DNA of 64,000 nt. Source: Lentzea sp. NBRC 102530. GTDB lineage: Bacteria > Actinomycetota > Actinomycetes > Mycobacteriales > Pseudonocardiaceae. The number at the start of each line of letters is the position of its first letter. The stretch's first letter is position 1. The stretch covers positions 186,001 to 250,000 of the forward strand of contig NZ_BSTF01000013.1 in the NCBI RefSeq assembly GCF_030269365.1, in the 5' to 3' direction. Both the position numbers and the translations under genes were made by a program. The notes beneath the pieces were generated by a model. That model saw only the letters and a program-made list of their open reading frames with translations. It searched no databases and had not been told where the DNA came from. Below, one piece after another: positions 46,290-55,907 of the stretch.

Positions 46290-47210
46290 TCAGGAGGGCA
46301 AAAAGCGCCGCCAGTCCTCTGCGGCAAGAGATTCCACGCCTTCGGCCCTCGCCTTGGCTTCCGCTTCCCGGACGTTCGCGGCGAAACGGCGAGAAACCTG
46401 TCGCAGTTCCGTCTCCGGGTCCTCGCCCGCGAGCTTCGACAGGGCGGTCACGGCGAACAACGTCGTGCCCGTGTCGTCTCCCTCCGGCAGCAGGTCGACG
46501 GGGAAGCCCGCGCGTTTGGTGCGCTGCACCAGCTTCGCGGCGAGGGCCACGGCCGGCTGGCCGAGCGCCACACCGTCCACACTGGACTCACGCTTCTTCT
46601 CGACCTGCTTGAGCTCCTCCCAGCGGTGCTGCTGCGAGGTCGCGTCCGTCACCGCGGGGTCGTTGCCCTCGAAGACGTGCGGGTGCCTGCCGACGAGCTT
46701 CGCGACCAGTTCGGCCGACACGGCGTCGATGTCGAACGGGTCCTCGGCGTCCTCGGCGGCGACGCGGGCGTGGAAGAGCACCTGGAGCAGCACGTCCCCG
46801 AGCTCCTCGCGCATCGCCGCGCGGTCGCCGTCCTCGATCGCCTCCAGCAGCTCGAAGGTCTCCTCGACGAGGTACTGGCGCAACGAGTCGTGCGTCTGCT
46901 CGGCGTCCCACGGGCACCCGCCCGGCGAGCGCAGCCGGTGCATGACGGCGGCCGCGTCGAGCAGGCCGGCACCCAGCGGTTCGGGCGTCGTGATCACCAG
47001 GGCGTCCGGGTAGGCGGACGCATCGGTCGTGATCACCACCGCACCGTCCTCCGGAACGGCCGGTGCCGGACCGTCCACGCCCAGCTCACCCCAGGACTCC
47101 GGGGGCACGCCCTCGCCCGCGTAGACGGCCTGGGCCGTGCGCAACGCGGGCAGGGCGGCAGCGGGCAGCACGGCTCCGAGCCGCTCGCTGAGGACGACGA
47201 CGGTGATCAA
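46290..47210 (-). CDS. mazG: Nucleoside triphosphate pyrophosphohydrolase MazG
   Basis: 306 residues from a TTG that overlaps the stop of the upstream lipoprotein gene (TTGA). MazG core at about 95-205: GGCPWDAEQTHDSLRQYL, the EExxE motif in EETFELLEAI, and ELGDVLLQVLFH (ExxD) for Mg binding. It hydrolyses aberrant NTPs to NMP and pyrophosphate. The N-terminal ~90 residues are a low-conservation extension seen in actinobacterial MazG. Downstream of the SurA-like gene and mfd, as in M. tuberculosis. Confidence 0.92.
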   Translation of the reverse strand: MITVVVLSERLGAVLPAAALPALRTAQAVYAGEGVPPESWGELGVDGPAPAVPEDGAVVITTDASAYPDALVITTPEPLGAGLLDAAAVMHRLRSPGGCPWDAEQTHDSLRQYLVEETFELLEAIEDGDRAAMREELGDVLLQVLFHARVAAEDAEDPFDIDAVSAELVAKLVGRHPHVFEGNDPAVTDATSQQHRWEELKQVEKKRESSVDGVALGQPAVALAAKLVQRTKRAGFPVDLLPEGDDTGTTLFAVTALSKLAGEDPETELRQVSRRFAANVREAEAKARAEGVESLAAEDWRRFLPS

Positions 47211-48148
47211 GACTTGTTCTTGGTCGTGCTCACACCGACGTACCCGCCGCGCTCACCGGCGTTGCCGACGACCTGCGCGTTGGTCGGGTCCCACACGCCG
47301 TAGCGCGGGTTGACCTCGATGGCGGTGTCCGCGGTCAGGTACTGCGCGATCCGCAGGCCGAACGCCGCGAGCAGCTGCGGGTCGATGCGCTCGATCAGGT
47401 CCTCCTCGCCGGGCGTCGGCGAGACCGTGCTGCGCTCCTTGACCAGCGCGACCATCCAGCTCGACTGCTGCTCGTCGGCCGGGAAGGCGACGACGGTGCC
47501 GGGCTTCACGCCCCACAGCATCGTGTGGACGAGCGACGGGTTCTCGGTGACGCGGACCTTCTGGTTCGTGCCCGACGCCTGCTGGCCACCGGCGGTGCGC
47601 GGGGCCTCCTGGATGAACCGCGACATCTTCGAGGAGTCCGCGGCGACCTCGGCGGCCTTCTCCTTGGCCTCCTTCGGGTCCTGGACCTGGAAGAAGTCGA
47701 TCTCGACCTGGAGCGTGGAGAGGTTGCGGCGGGCGAGCTCACCCATCACCAGCACGTCGCGCTGACGGCGGTAGATCGTGGTCTCGTCGTGCTCGCTCTG
47801 CTTCGCGGCGGCCTCGGGGCCACCCTTCTCCTTGATCGCGTCGTACACCTTGGTCTCGTCGACCGTGATGTTCTCCCGCTGCGCCGCGGCGGCCGCGATC
47901 TGGTGCGTGATCTCGTCGGCCAGGACGAGCTTCGACACCTGGTCCAGCTTGCCCTGGTCCTGCATCTGCTGGGCCGCAGGCTCCTTCTTGAGCACCTTCA
48001 CGGTGCGGTCCTGGACGGTCTGCAGGCCGATCGTCTCGCCACCGACGATCGCGGCCGAACCGGCCTTGTCAGGCCCGGTGCCACAACCGGTGGCCAGGAG
48101 CGCCACGGCAACACCGACCAGCGAGAAACGCTTCAGAACAGTGCTCAC
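47207..48148 (-). CDS. SurA_N-type lipoprotein
   Basis: 313 residues from a GTG. Signal peptide with lipobox LLATGC, so lipid-anchored outside the membrane. Residues 25-170 are the helical SurA N-terminal chaperone fold (SKLVLADEITHQIAAAAAQ, DAIKEKGGPEAAAKQSEHDE). No parvulin domain with its conserved motifs could be seen, so it is more likely a chaperone-like lipoprotein than an active prolyl isomerase. Overlaps mazG by 4 nt and follows mfd by 14 nt. Confidence 0.78.
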   Translation of the reverse strand: MSTVLKRFSLVGVAVALLATGCGTGPDKAGSAAIVGGETIGLQTVQDRTVKVLKKEPAAQQMQDQGKLDQVSKLVLADEITHQIAAAAAQRENITVDETKVYDAIKEKGGPEAAAKQSEHDETTIYRRQRDVLVMGELARRNLSTLQVEIDFFQVQDPKEAKEKAAEVAADSSKMSRFIQEAPRTAGGQQASGTNQKVRVTENPSLVHTMLWGVKPGTVVAFPADEQQSSWMVALVKERSTVSPTPGEEDLIERIDPQLLAAFGLRIAQYLTADTAIEVNPRYGVWDPTNAQVVGNAGERGGYVGVSTTKNKS

Positions 48149-48162
48149 GAGGACCTACCCTC

Positions 48163-51100
48163 TCACGCCTTGGTGACTCCGGTCACGGGAGTCCCCGCGA
48201 GCGAGTCGAGGAACGCGGCGCACCAGTCCAGCAACTCCTGGTCGCGCAGCTGCGGTGCACCCATTCGGCCGCCTGCCGCGCCCTCGGTCGGGCGCGGCAC
48301 GGTGACCGTTCCCATCGCCTGCTTGTAGACCGCCTTCGGGAACAGCCTGCGCAGCCTGACCAGCTGCGAGTCCAGCAGTTCGAGCTTCGCGAACCGCAGG
48401 TTCTGGCCCATCGCGATGACCTCGGTGACCCCGTGCCGGCGGCAGGCGTGCCGCAGGCGGGCGACGCCGAGCAGCCGTTCGACGGGCTCGGGCGGGGTGC
48501 CGTACCGGTCTTTCAACTCTTCCCAGACGGACTGGAGCGCCGCCTCGTCGGTCGCGGCCGCGATCTTGCGGTAGGCCTCCAGCCGCAGCCGCTCGCCCGG
48601 CACGTACTCGTGCGGGATGTGCGCGTCGACGGGGAGGTCCACCCGCACCTCGGCGAGCTCCTCTTCCTCCGCGCTCTCCGCTCCGGCGTGCTTGCGGAAC
48701 GCCTCGACGGCCTCGCCGACCAGCCGGACGTAGAGGTCGAAGCCGACGCCCGCGATGTGGCCGGACTGCTCGGCGCCGAGGATGTTGCCGGCGCCGCGGA
48801 TCTCCAGGTCCTTCATCGCGACGGCCATGCCGGCGCCGAGTTCGGTGTTCTGCGCGATCGTCGCGAGCCGGTCGTGCGCGGTCTCGGTCAGCGGCGTCTC
48901 GGACGGGTACAGGAAGTACGCGTACCCGCGTTCGCGGCCGCGGCCGACGCGTCCGCGCAGCTGGTGCAGCTGGGCCAGGCCGAGCAGGTCGCCGCGTTCG
49001 ACGATCAGCGTGTTGGCGTTGGAGATGTCGAGGCCGGTCTCGACGATCGTGGTGCAGACGAGGACGTCGAACTCGCGTTCCCAGAAGCCCTGGATGATCT
49101 TCTCGAGCCTGTCCTCGTTCATCTGCCCGTGCGCGGTGACGACCCGCGCCTCCGGCACCAGCTCGCGGATGCGGCGCGCGGCCTTCTCGATGGACGAGAC
49201 CCGGTTGTGCACGAAGAAGACCTGGCCGTCGCGCAGCAGCTCGCGGCGGATCGCGGCACCGACCTGCTTGTCGTCGTACGCGCCGACGTAGGTGAGGATC
49301 GGGTGCCGTTCCTCCGGCGGGGTCAGGATCGTGGACATCTCGCGGATGCCCGCGAGCGACATCTCCAGCGTGCGCGGGATCGGCGTCGCGGACATCGTGA
49401 GCACGTCGACGTGCGTGCGGAGCGCCTTGATGTGCTCCTTGTGCTCAACGCCGAAGCGCTGCTCCTCGTCGACGATCACGAGGCCGAGGTCCTTGTACCG
49501 CACGGACTTCTGCAGCAGCCGGTGCGTGCCGATGACGATGTCGACCTCGCCGTCGGCGAGGCCCGCGACCGTCTGCTCGGACTCCTGCGCGTCGGTGAAC
49601 CGGCTGAGCCCCTTGACGTTCACCGGGAACTGGCGCATGCGTTCGGCGAAGGTGTTGAGGTGCTGCTGGGCGAGCAGCGTCGTCGGCACCAGCACGGCGA
49701 CCTGCTTGCCGTCCTGCACGGCCTTGAACGCCGCCCGGACCGCGATCTCCGTCTTGCCGTAGCCGACGTCACCGCAGATGACGCGGTCCATCGGGACGCC
49801 GCGTTCCATGTCGGCCTTGACCTCGTCGATCGCGGCCATCTGGTCCTGGGTCTCGGTGAACGCGAACGCGTCCTCCAGCTCCCTCTGCCAGGGCGTGTCC
49901 GGGCCGAAGGCGTGTCCGGGGGCGGACTGCCTGGCCGCGTAGAGCTGCACGAGCTCGGCCGCGATCTGCTTGACCGCCTTGCGCGCCTTGGACTTCGTGT
50001 TCTTCCAGTCGCTGCCGCCGAGCTTGTTGAGCGTCGGCAGTTCGCCACCGACGTAACGGCTGACCTCGTCGAGCTGGTCCGTCGGCACGAACAACCGGTC
50101 GCCGGGCTGGCCTCGTTTGGAAGACGCGTACTCCAGCACCAGGTACTCGCGCGTGGCACCGGCCACCGTGCGTTGCACCATCTCGACGTACTTGCCGATG
50201 CCGTGCTGCTCGTGCACCACGAAGTCGCCGGCCTTGAGCGCCAGCGGGTCCACCGCGTTGCGCCGCTTGGACGGCATCTTGCGCATGTCCTTGGTGGACG
50301 TGCCGCCGCGGCCGCCGGTCAGGTCGGTCTCGGTGAGCACCACCAGCGCCAGGTCGGGCAGCACGAACCCGTCCTCGAGCGCACCGCGCACGACCGTGAC
50401 CATGCCGCTCTTCGGCGCCTCGTCGAGCGACTCGACGCAGACCGCCGCGACCTCGGCCTCCTTGAGCCGTTCCTCCGCCCGGTGCGCGGTGCCCGCGCCG
50501 GGCACGACCAGCACGGCCGCGCCACCGGTGGCCGTGTGCGCCTTCAGGTCCGCGAACGCCCGTTCGACGTCCCCCTGGTAGGCCTCGACGGGCTTGACGT
50601 CGAGGTGCACCACGTCCTTCGAGTCCGTGGTGAGCTGGCTGAGCGTCCACCAGGGACGGTCGTTGCCCTTGGCCTGCTCGGCGATCTCGCCGATGCCCTG
50701 GTACGCGCTGCGCCCGAGGTCGATCGGCGCCTTGCCGCCCCCCGCCGCCGCCATCCACGACGCCTCGAGGAACTCCTGCCCGGTCCGCACCAGGTCCGCC
50801 GCCCTGGCCCGGATCTTCTCCGGGTCGTTGAGCAGCACGTGGGTGCCGGGTTCCACGACGTCGGTGAGCAGCTGGAGCTCGCCGGGGCACAACGCGGGGA
50901 TGAGCGCCTCCATGCCCTCGACCGCGATGCCGCCGGAGATCTTCTCCAGCATCTCGGCCAGGTGCGCGTCCGACTGGTGCTCCTCGGCCAGCGCGGCCGC
51001 GCGCTGCTTCACGTCCTCGGTCAGCAGCAGCTCCCGGCACGGCGGCGCCACGAACTCCTGCACCTCTACGGGCAGCGACCGCTGGTCCTGCACGGAGAAC

Positions 51101-51714
51101 GGCCGGATCTCGCTGACCTCGTCGCCCCAGAACTCGACGCGGTAGGGGTGCTCGGCCGTGGGCGGGAAGATGTCGAGGATCCCACCGCGCGTGGCGTACT
51201 CGCCGCGCTTCTCGACCATGTCGACGCGGCTGTAGGCGTTCTCCGCGAGGCGCGTGACGAGCTCGACGAAGTCCTGCTCCTCCCCGACCACGAGGTGCAC
51301 GGGCTTCAGGTCCCCGAGCCCCGGCGCCATCGGCTGGATGAGGCTCCGCACCGTCGTGACCAGCACCCGGACGGGATTGCCCTCGGGATGCTTGAGGCGC
51401 CGCAGGACCTGCAGCCGCGCGCCGACCGTGTCCGCCCGCGGACTCAACCGCTCGTGCGGCAACGTCTCCCAGCTGGGGAAGAACGCGACCTTGTCCACGC
51501 CGATGAGGTCCTTCAGGACACTCGTCAGCTCCTCCGCCTCACGCCCGGTGGCCGTGACGGCCAGCACCGGCCTCGCGGTCGACAGCGCGGCCACGACCAG
51601 CGGCCGGGCGGCCAGCGGACCGTCGAGCTCCAACTCGGGCACACCGGCCGAGTCGATCAACGTGCGGAGGGCTTTGTCGGGCAGGACACCATCGAGCAGG
51701 CCGAGCAGCGGCAT
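48163..51714 (-). CDS. mfd: Transcription-repair coupling factor Mfd
   Basis: 1183 residues from the ATG at 51714; the longer frame is not protein-like. UvrB-homology region (FFPSWETLPHERLSP near 85), RNA-polymerase interacting CarD-like domain (DFVVHEQHGIGKYVEMVQRT near 500), DNA translocase motor with Walker A GDVGYGKTEIAVRAAF near 646 and the DEEQ box VIVDEEQRFGVEHK near 745, GRVGRGRERGYAYF (motif VI), and the TRCF regulatory C-terminal domain. It removes RNA polymerase stalled at DNA damage and recruits UvrA. Confidence 0.97.
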   Translation of the reverse strand: MPLLGLLDGVLPDKALRTLIDSAGVPELELDGPLAARPLVVAALSTARPVLAVTATGREAEELTSVLKDLIGVDKVAFFPSWETLPHERLSPRADTVGARLQVLRRLKHPEGNPVRVLVTTVRSLIQPMAPGLGDLKPVHLVVGEEQDFVELVTRLAENAYSRVDMVEKRGEYATRGGILDIFPPTAEHPYRVEFWGDEVSEIRPFSVQDQRSLPVEVQEFVAPPCRELLLTEDVKQRAAALAEEHQSDAHLAEMLEKISGGIAVEGMEALIPALCPGELQLLTDVVEPGTHVLLNDPEKIRARAADLVRTGQEFLEASWMAAAGGGKAPIDLGRSAYQGIGEIAEQAKGNDRPWWTLSQLTTDSKDVVHLDVKPVEAYQGDVERAFADLKAHTATGGAAVLVVPGAGTAHRAEERLKEAEVAAVCVESLDEAPKSGMVTVVRGALEDGFVLPDLALVVLTETDLTGGRGGTSTKDMRKMPSKRRNAVDPLALKAGDFVVHEQHGIGKYVEMVQRTVAGATREYLVLEYASSKRGQPGDRLFVPTDQLDEVSRYVGGELPTLNKLGGSDWKNTKSKARKAVKQIAAELVQLYAARQSAPGHAFGPDTPWQRELEDAFAFTETQDQMAAIDEVKADMERGVPMDRVICGDVGYGKTEIAVRAAFKAVQDGKQVAVLVPTTLLAQQHLNTFAERMRQFPVNVKGLSRFTDAQESEQTVAGLADGEVDIVIGTHRLLQKSVRYKDLGLVIVDEEQRFGVEHKEHIKALRTHVDVLTMSATPIPRTLEMSLAGIREMSTILTPPEERHPILTYVGAYDDKQVGAAIRRELLRDGQVFFVHNRVSSIEKAARRIRELVPEARVVTAHGQMNEDRLEKIIQGFWEREFDVLVCTTIVETGLDISNANTLIVERGDLLGLAQLHQLRGRVGRGRERGYAYFLYPSETPLTETAHDRLATIAQNTELGAGMAVAMKDLEIRGAGNILGAEQSGHIAGVGFDLYVRLVGEAVEAFRKHAGAESAEEEELAEVRVDLPVDAHIPHEYVPGERLRLEAYRKIAAATDEAALQSVWEELKDRYGTPPEPVERLLGVARLRHACRRHGVTEVIAMGQNLRFAKLELLDSQLVRLRRLFPKAVYKQAMGTVTVPRPTEGAAGGRMGAPQLRDQELLDWCAAFLDSLAGTPVTGVTKA

Positions 51715-51916
51715 GTGAGAAACCCCGGTCGAGTGCGGAATGCCGGACGAAGTTCTAACGCCGGACAGACCCCTGCCTGGGACGAGGGGTCTCACCACCC
51801 ACCTTAGCTCGTTCCGCGACCCCTCATCGGGTGGCTCGAGCGCGGCTCCGGCCCGCGCGGCGAGGCGCCCGAAAACCTCTGGCAGCACCCAGCCCCTACC
51901 AGCCACCCTGACGCGC
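51715..51916. promoter_or_regulatory. Divergent region between mfd and the DUF4291 gene
   Basis: About 200 bases that must contain the mfd and DUF4291 promoters. An AGACCCCT/AGGGGTCT hairpin occurs at 51767-51792. No convincing promoter boxes seen. Confidence 0.4.
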
Positions 51917-52444
51917 ATGAAAGAAATCAGGGCTGACCACGACGATCAGTCCATCGTGGTCTACCAGGCGTACTCCCCGGCCATCGCCGAGCCGGCGCTC
52001 GCGGCCCAGCGCTTCGTCCCGCCGTTCAGGATGACCAGGATGACGTGGATCAAGCCGTCCTTCCTCTGGATGATGTACCGCTGCGGCTACGCCACCAAGG
52101 AGGGCCAGGAGCGCGTCCTCGCCGTCCGCATCACCCGCGAAGGCTTCGACTGGGCCGTGGACAACGCGGTGAACAGCCGGATCCCGGGCAAACCCCAGGT
52201 CCGCGTGCAATGGGACCCGGAGCGCGGCCTCCACCACGAGCCGCTCCCCGTCAGGTCCATCCAGATCGGCCTGACCGGTGAGGCCGCCCACCGCTACGTC
52301 CACGACTGGACCGTGGGCATCACCGACGTGACCGACCGGGCCCGCGAGATCCACGCGCTGGTCCGCGCCAGGGACCTGGAAGCCGCCCGCCGGCTCCTCC
52401 CGCCCGAACGGCCTTACGGAACCTCCACGACGCAAAACGCATAG
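51917..52444 (+). CDS. DUF4291 domain protein
   Basis: 175 residues from the ATG at 51917 (MKEIRADHDDQSIVVYQAYS). Recognised as DUF4291 by the opening strand and PPFRMTRMTWIKPSFLWMMY near 35-55, then LAVRITREGFDW and QWDPERGLHHEPLPVRSIQI. Probably enzymatic or nucleic acid related, but function is unknown. Cytoplasmic. The sugar dehydrogenase-like gene begins 7 bases after it stops. Confidence 0.85.
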   Translation: MKEIRADHDDQSIVVYQAYSPAIAEPALAAQRFVPPFRMTRMTWIKPSFLWMMYRCGYATKEGQERVLAVRITREGFDWAVDNAVNSRIPGKPQVRVQWDPERGLHHEPLPVRSIQIGLTGEAAHRYVHDWTVGITDVTDRAREIHALVRARDLEAARRLLPPERPYGTSTTQNA

Positions 52445-52451
52445 TTGGGAC

Positions 52452-53561
52452 ATGCGCGCACTGGTTGCAGCAGGGTTGGTCCTGGGCCTGGCGGCCTGTT
52501 CGACGCCGGAGCCGGGCGGCACCGCCCCGTCGAAGGCCCCGGCCCCGCAAGGCCTGAAGGTCGAGGAGGTGGCCGGAGGGTTCCAGCACGGCTGGGACCT
52601 CGGCTTCCTCCCGGACGGCTCCGTGCTGGTCACCGAACGGCCTGGCCGCATCAAGCTGGTCAAGGACGGCCGGGTCACCCCGCTGGAGGTCGACCTGGCG
52701 AACGTCCAGGCCAGAGGCGAAGGCGGCCTGATGGGCCTGGTGGTCCACCCGGACAACCAGCGCTTCACCGTCTGCTACAACACGGCACAGGACGTCCGCC
52801 TGACCACGTTCAAGCTCGACGGCACCAAGGCCACCAAGACGAAGGACCTGGTGACCGGCATGCCGTCCAACCCGAGCGGCAGGCACTCCGGCTGCCGGCC
52901 GACGCTGGCTCCCGACGGCACGATGTTCGTGGCGACCGGTGACATCGCCCAGGCCCGCAACCCGCAGGACCGCACCAGCCTCGGCGGCAAGGTGCTGCGG
53001 ATCGACGCGGAGACCGGTGAGGGCGCGAAGGACAACCCGTTCGCCGGTTCGAGCAACGCCGACGAGCGGCGGGTCTACAGCTACGGGCACCGCAACGTGC
53101 AGGGCGTGGTGTTCCGGCCCGGGACGGACCAGGTCTTCTCCAGCGAGCACGGGCCCGACGTCGACGACGAGGTCAACCTGCTGCAGAAGGGCGCCAACTA
53201 CGGGTGGGACCCGTCGAAGGGCGGCACGCAGAGCCGGTACGACGAGAGCGTGCCGATGACGGACCTGCAGCGGTTCCCCGACGCGGTGCCCGCGGTGTGG
53301 TCGTCCGGGTCGCCCACGGAGGCGATCTGCCAGGCCGCGTTCTGGAACGGCAAGCTGGCCGTCACGGCGCTCAAGGGCTCGAAGCTGCTGCTGTTCACGC
53401 TCGACGATGCCGGGAAGGTGCAGAACGTCGCGATCCCGGACGAGCTCAACGACAAGTACGGACGCCTCAGGGCTGCCCGCACGGCGCCGGACGGATCGCT
53501 CTACGTCACGACGTCCAACGGCACGGACGACAAGCTGCTGAAGCTCACCGGCACCGTCTGA
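52452..53561 (+). CDS. PQQ-dependent sugar dehydrogenase-like lipoprotein
   Basis: 369 residues with a lipobox (LGLAAC) in a type II signal peptide. Beta-propeller of the glucose/sorbosone dehydrogenase family: FLPDGSVLVTERPGRIKLV, the catalytic histidine in EGGLMGLVVHPDNQ, YGHRNVQGVVFRPGT and DDEVNLLQKGANYGW. Oxidises sugars with PQQ at the cell surface; no PQQ biosynthesis genes are in the window. Seven bases downstream of the DUF4291 gene. Confidence 0.88.
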   Translation: MRALVAAGLVLGLAACSTPEPGGTAPSKAPAPQGLKVEEVAGGFQHGWDLGFLPDGSVLVTERPGRIKLVKDGRVTPLEVDLANVQARGEGGLMGLVVHPDNQRFTVCYNTAQDVRLTTFKLDGTKATKTKDLVTGMPSNPSGRHSGCRPTLAPDGTMFVATGDIAQARNPQDRTSLGGKVLRIDAETGEGAKDNPFAGSSNADERRVYSYGHRNVQGVVFRPGTDQVFSSEHGPDVDDEVNLLQKGANYGWDPSKGGTQSRYDESVPMTDLQRFPDAVPAVWSSGSPTEAICQAAFWNGKLAVTALKGSKLLLFTLDDAGKVQNVAIPDELNDKYGRLRAARTAPDGSLYVTTSNGTDDKLLKLTGTV

Positions 53562-53689
53562 ACACCCGGCCGGCCGCGCTGCCCGAAACGACGGCCAGGC
53601 CCACACCCCACACTTGAGCGAACCTGACTCAACTTTTGAAGGGCACGCGCGGAAGCGTTTGCGAGGCCTGCGGAAGACAATTGATTGGC

Positions 53690-53730
53690 GCGTCCGAGCC
53701 GTTCGACCCCTCGACGAACGGCTCGGACGC
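53690..53730. terminator. Hairpin between convergent genes, probable terminator
   Basis: A perfect 16-base-pair stem with a 9-base loop (arms 53690-53705 and 53715-53730) in the 270-base gap between the sugar dehydrogenase-like gene and the convergent TetR gene. There is no T-run, so it may act as a factor-independent terminator of the actinobacterial stem-only type. Confidence 0.65.
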
Positions 53731-53834
53731 CGGACTCCAAGGGACTCATCGCTGAGGCGTACCCGCGCCGTTTCACTCCGTGCTTGCATTCGGCAAATTG
53801 CACCAAGCACGACGCGGAAACAAGTGCAGCTGCA

Positions 53835-54449
53835 CTACGACGAAAAGCGCAGCTCGGGCTTGTGGTCCATCGCGGACAGGCCCTTCCAGGCCAGGTTCAC
53901 GAGGTGCGCGGCCACCTCGCCCTTCTTCGGCTTGCGCACCTCCAGCCACCACTGCCCGGTCAGCGCGACCATGCCCACCAGCGCCTGCGCGTAGAGCGGG
54001 GCCAGCTTGCGGTCGTAGCCCTGGCGCGCGAAGTGCACCGCGAGGATGTGCTCGACCTGCGACGCGATGTCGTTCAGCAGGGACGAGAACGTCCCGGAAG
54101 ACGACGCGACGGGCGAGTCGCGCACCAGGACGCGGAACCCGTCCGTCGAGCCCTCGATGTAGTCGAGCAACGCGCCTGCGGCCTGTTCGAGCAGCTCACG
54201 GGGGTGCGAGCCGCCGTCGAGGGCCGTCACGATCTGGTCCATCAGGCGCTGCATCTCGCGGTCGACGACGACGGCGTAGATGCCTTCCTTGCCGCCGAAG
54301 TGCTCGTAGACGACGGGCTTGGACACGCTCGCGCGGTGTGCGATCTCCTCCACCGAGGTCGCGTCGAAGCCCCTCTCGGCGAACAGGGCCCGGGAGACGT
54401 CGAGGAGCTGCTCGCGGCGTTCCTTGCCCGTCATCCTGACCCTGGTCAC
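53835..54449 (-). CDS. TetR family regulator
   Basis: 204 residues; start either the GTG at 54449 or an ATG five codons on. The N-terminal HTH is RALFAERGFDATSVEEIAHR ... VSKPVVYEHFGGKEGIYAVV, the classic TetR pattern; the rest is a helical ligand-binding core. Equivalent by position to Rv1019 of M. tuberculosis, next to mfd and glmU. The divergent alpha/beta hydrolase gene is the likely target. Confidence 0.9.
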   Translation of the reverse strand: MTRVRMTGKERREQLLDVSRALFAERGFDATSVEEIAHRASVSKPVVYEHFGGKEGIYAVVVDREMQRLMDQIVTALDGGSHPRELLEQAAGALLDYIEGSTDGFRVLVRDSPVASSSGTFSSLLNDIASQVEHILAVHFARQGYDRKLAPLYAQALVGMVALTGQWWLEVRKPKKGEVAAHLVNLAWKGLSAMDHKPELRFSS

Positions 54450-54582
54450 CGAGTCAGCCTAGCGGCGCACCAGCCGCGACCAGCGCGACGAAGGGGACCC
54501 TCGCGTGGAAATCTCGGGAGTTCTCGGGGACCAGCACGCTGTGTCGCCTGGAATCGAGACCTCGACGCGGCATCATCGGACC

Positions 54583-55722
54583 ATGGCCAGACGCAAGATC
54601 ATCCGGATCATCGCCATCTCCCTGCTCTCCCTGCTGGTGCTGGTCACAGCGGCTCTGGGCGGCATCGGCTGGTACTACAGCGGCGAGCTGCTCGAACCCG
54701 ACCGCTGGGCGGGGCGGTACCCGGACACGGCGATCGGCCACGAGGGCCAGTCGGTCGTGCTGGCCGAGTCGGTCTCGACGGTCCAGCAGGGCACGCTCGG
54801 GCTGATCTGGGCGGGTGGCCAGGCCAAGATCGGTGAGATCACCAGGACGAAGGACGGCCGCGTCGAACGGCCGGTGCTCGAGGGCAGCGCGCCGCCGGAC
54901 GGCACGAAGGTGCGCATCGAGACCGCCGTCTACGAGGGCAACCCCAAGACCGCACTGGGCCTGGTCTACAGCGACGTCGCGGTGCCCACCGAACTCGGCG
55001 ACATGCCGGCGTGGCTCGTGCCCGCCGAGAACGAGGACACCTGGGTCATCAACGTCCACGGGCGCGGCGCCAAGCGCGAGGAGGGGCTGCGGATCGTGCC
55101 GCAGCTGCACAACGCCGGCCTGCCCGTCCTGCTGATCACCTACCGCAACGACGAGGGCGCGCCGGCCTCCCCCGACGGCCTCTACCACCTCGGCGACACC
55201 GAGTGGCGCGACGTCGAGGCCGCGATCAAGTACGCGCAGAGCAAGGGCGCGCGCGACGTCGTGCTCTACGGCTGGTCGATGGGCGGCGCGATCGTCGGTC
55301 AGACGCTCGCCCGGTCCAGCGTCGCGGCGGCCGTCAGCGGGGTCGTGCTCGACTCCCCCGTCACGAACTGGACGCAGACCCTGGACCTGCAGGCGCAGAA
55401 CCGGGGCGTGCCGACGTGGCTCACGCCGATCGCGGAGCTCGTCTCCGGCTGGCGCGCCGACATCGACTTCGACCGGTTCGACCTCGTCCGCAACCCGCCC
55501 GCGCTCAAGCCGCCGACGCTGGTGTTCCACGGCTCGGCCGACGAGACGGTGCCCGCGCAGTCCTCGCGCGACCTCGCGACCGCGGCGGGCCGCCTCGGGT
55601 GGCCGCTGCAGTACGTCGAGATCCCGGGCGCCGACCACACCTCGGGGTGGAATGTGGCGACGGACACGTATCGAACGACGCTCGGCGACTTCCTGACCAG
55701 GTCAGTCGGCACCAAGCCGTGA
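54583..55722 (+). CDS. Membrane-anchored alpha/beta hydrolase
   Basis: 379 residues from the ATG at 54583 (MARRKIIRIIAISLL). One N-terminal membrane helix (residues 5-28). Catalytic elements: INVHGRGAKREEG, nucleophile elbow YGWSMGGAIV near residue 228, aspartate in GSADETVPAQSS and histidine in PGADHTSGWN. Probably an extracytoplasmic esterase/lipase-like hydrolase. The TetR regulator is divergent, suggesting it is induced by a small molecule. Confidence 0.87.
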   Translation: MARRKIIRIIAISLLSLLVLVTAALGGIGWYYSGELLEPDRWAGRYPDTAIGHEGQSVVLAESVSTVQQGTLGLIWAGGQAKIGEITRTKDGRVERPVLEGSAPPDGTKVRIETAVYEGNPKTALGLVYSDVAVPTELGDMPAWLVPAENEDTWVINVHGRGAKREEGLRIVPQLHNAGLPVLLITYRNDEGAPASPDGLYHLGDTEWRDVEAAIKYAQSKGARDVVLYGWSMGGAIVGQTLARSSVAAAVSGVVLDSPVTNWTQTLDLQAQNRGVPTWLTPIAELVSGWRADIDFDRFDLVRNPPALKPPTLVFHGSADETVPAQSSRDLATAAGRLGWPLQYVEIPGADHTSGWNVATDTYRTTLGDFLTRSVGTKP

Positions 55723-55810
55723 TCTTGAACTGGGCCGGTGGAGTGGTGGTTGGACAAGAACAGGACCACTCGTGACAACATGTGCCCTGGGCGTGCGCGA
55801 GTTCGCCCGT

Positions 55811-55881
55811 TCCGCCATGGTGTAAAGGCAGCACCTCTGATTTTGGTTCAGATGGTCCAGGTTCGAATCCTGGTGGCGGAG
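55811..55881 (+). tRNA. tRNA-Gln (anticodon TTG)
   Basis: 71-nt cloverleaf: acceptor stem TCCGCCA with TGGCGGA, D-arm GTGT/GCAC, anticodon stem TCTGA/TCAGA around loop TTTTGGT (anticodon TTG, reading CAA and CAG), T-arm CCAGG/CCTGG with TTCGAAT. Discriminator G at 55881; CCA is not encoded. It ends 26 bases before the GGDEF gene. Confidence 0.97.
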
Positions 55882-55907
55882 CAGGACCTTGATAGCGCAG
55901 GGTCAGG

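Noticed and set aside
55811..55900. tRNA-Gln as an integration site for a mobile element
   Set aside because: No integrase, no duplicated 3' end of the tRNA found nearby and no foreign gene set next to it.
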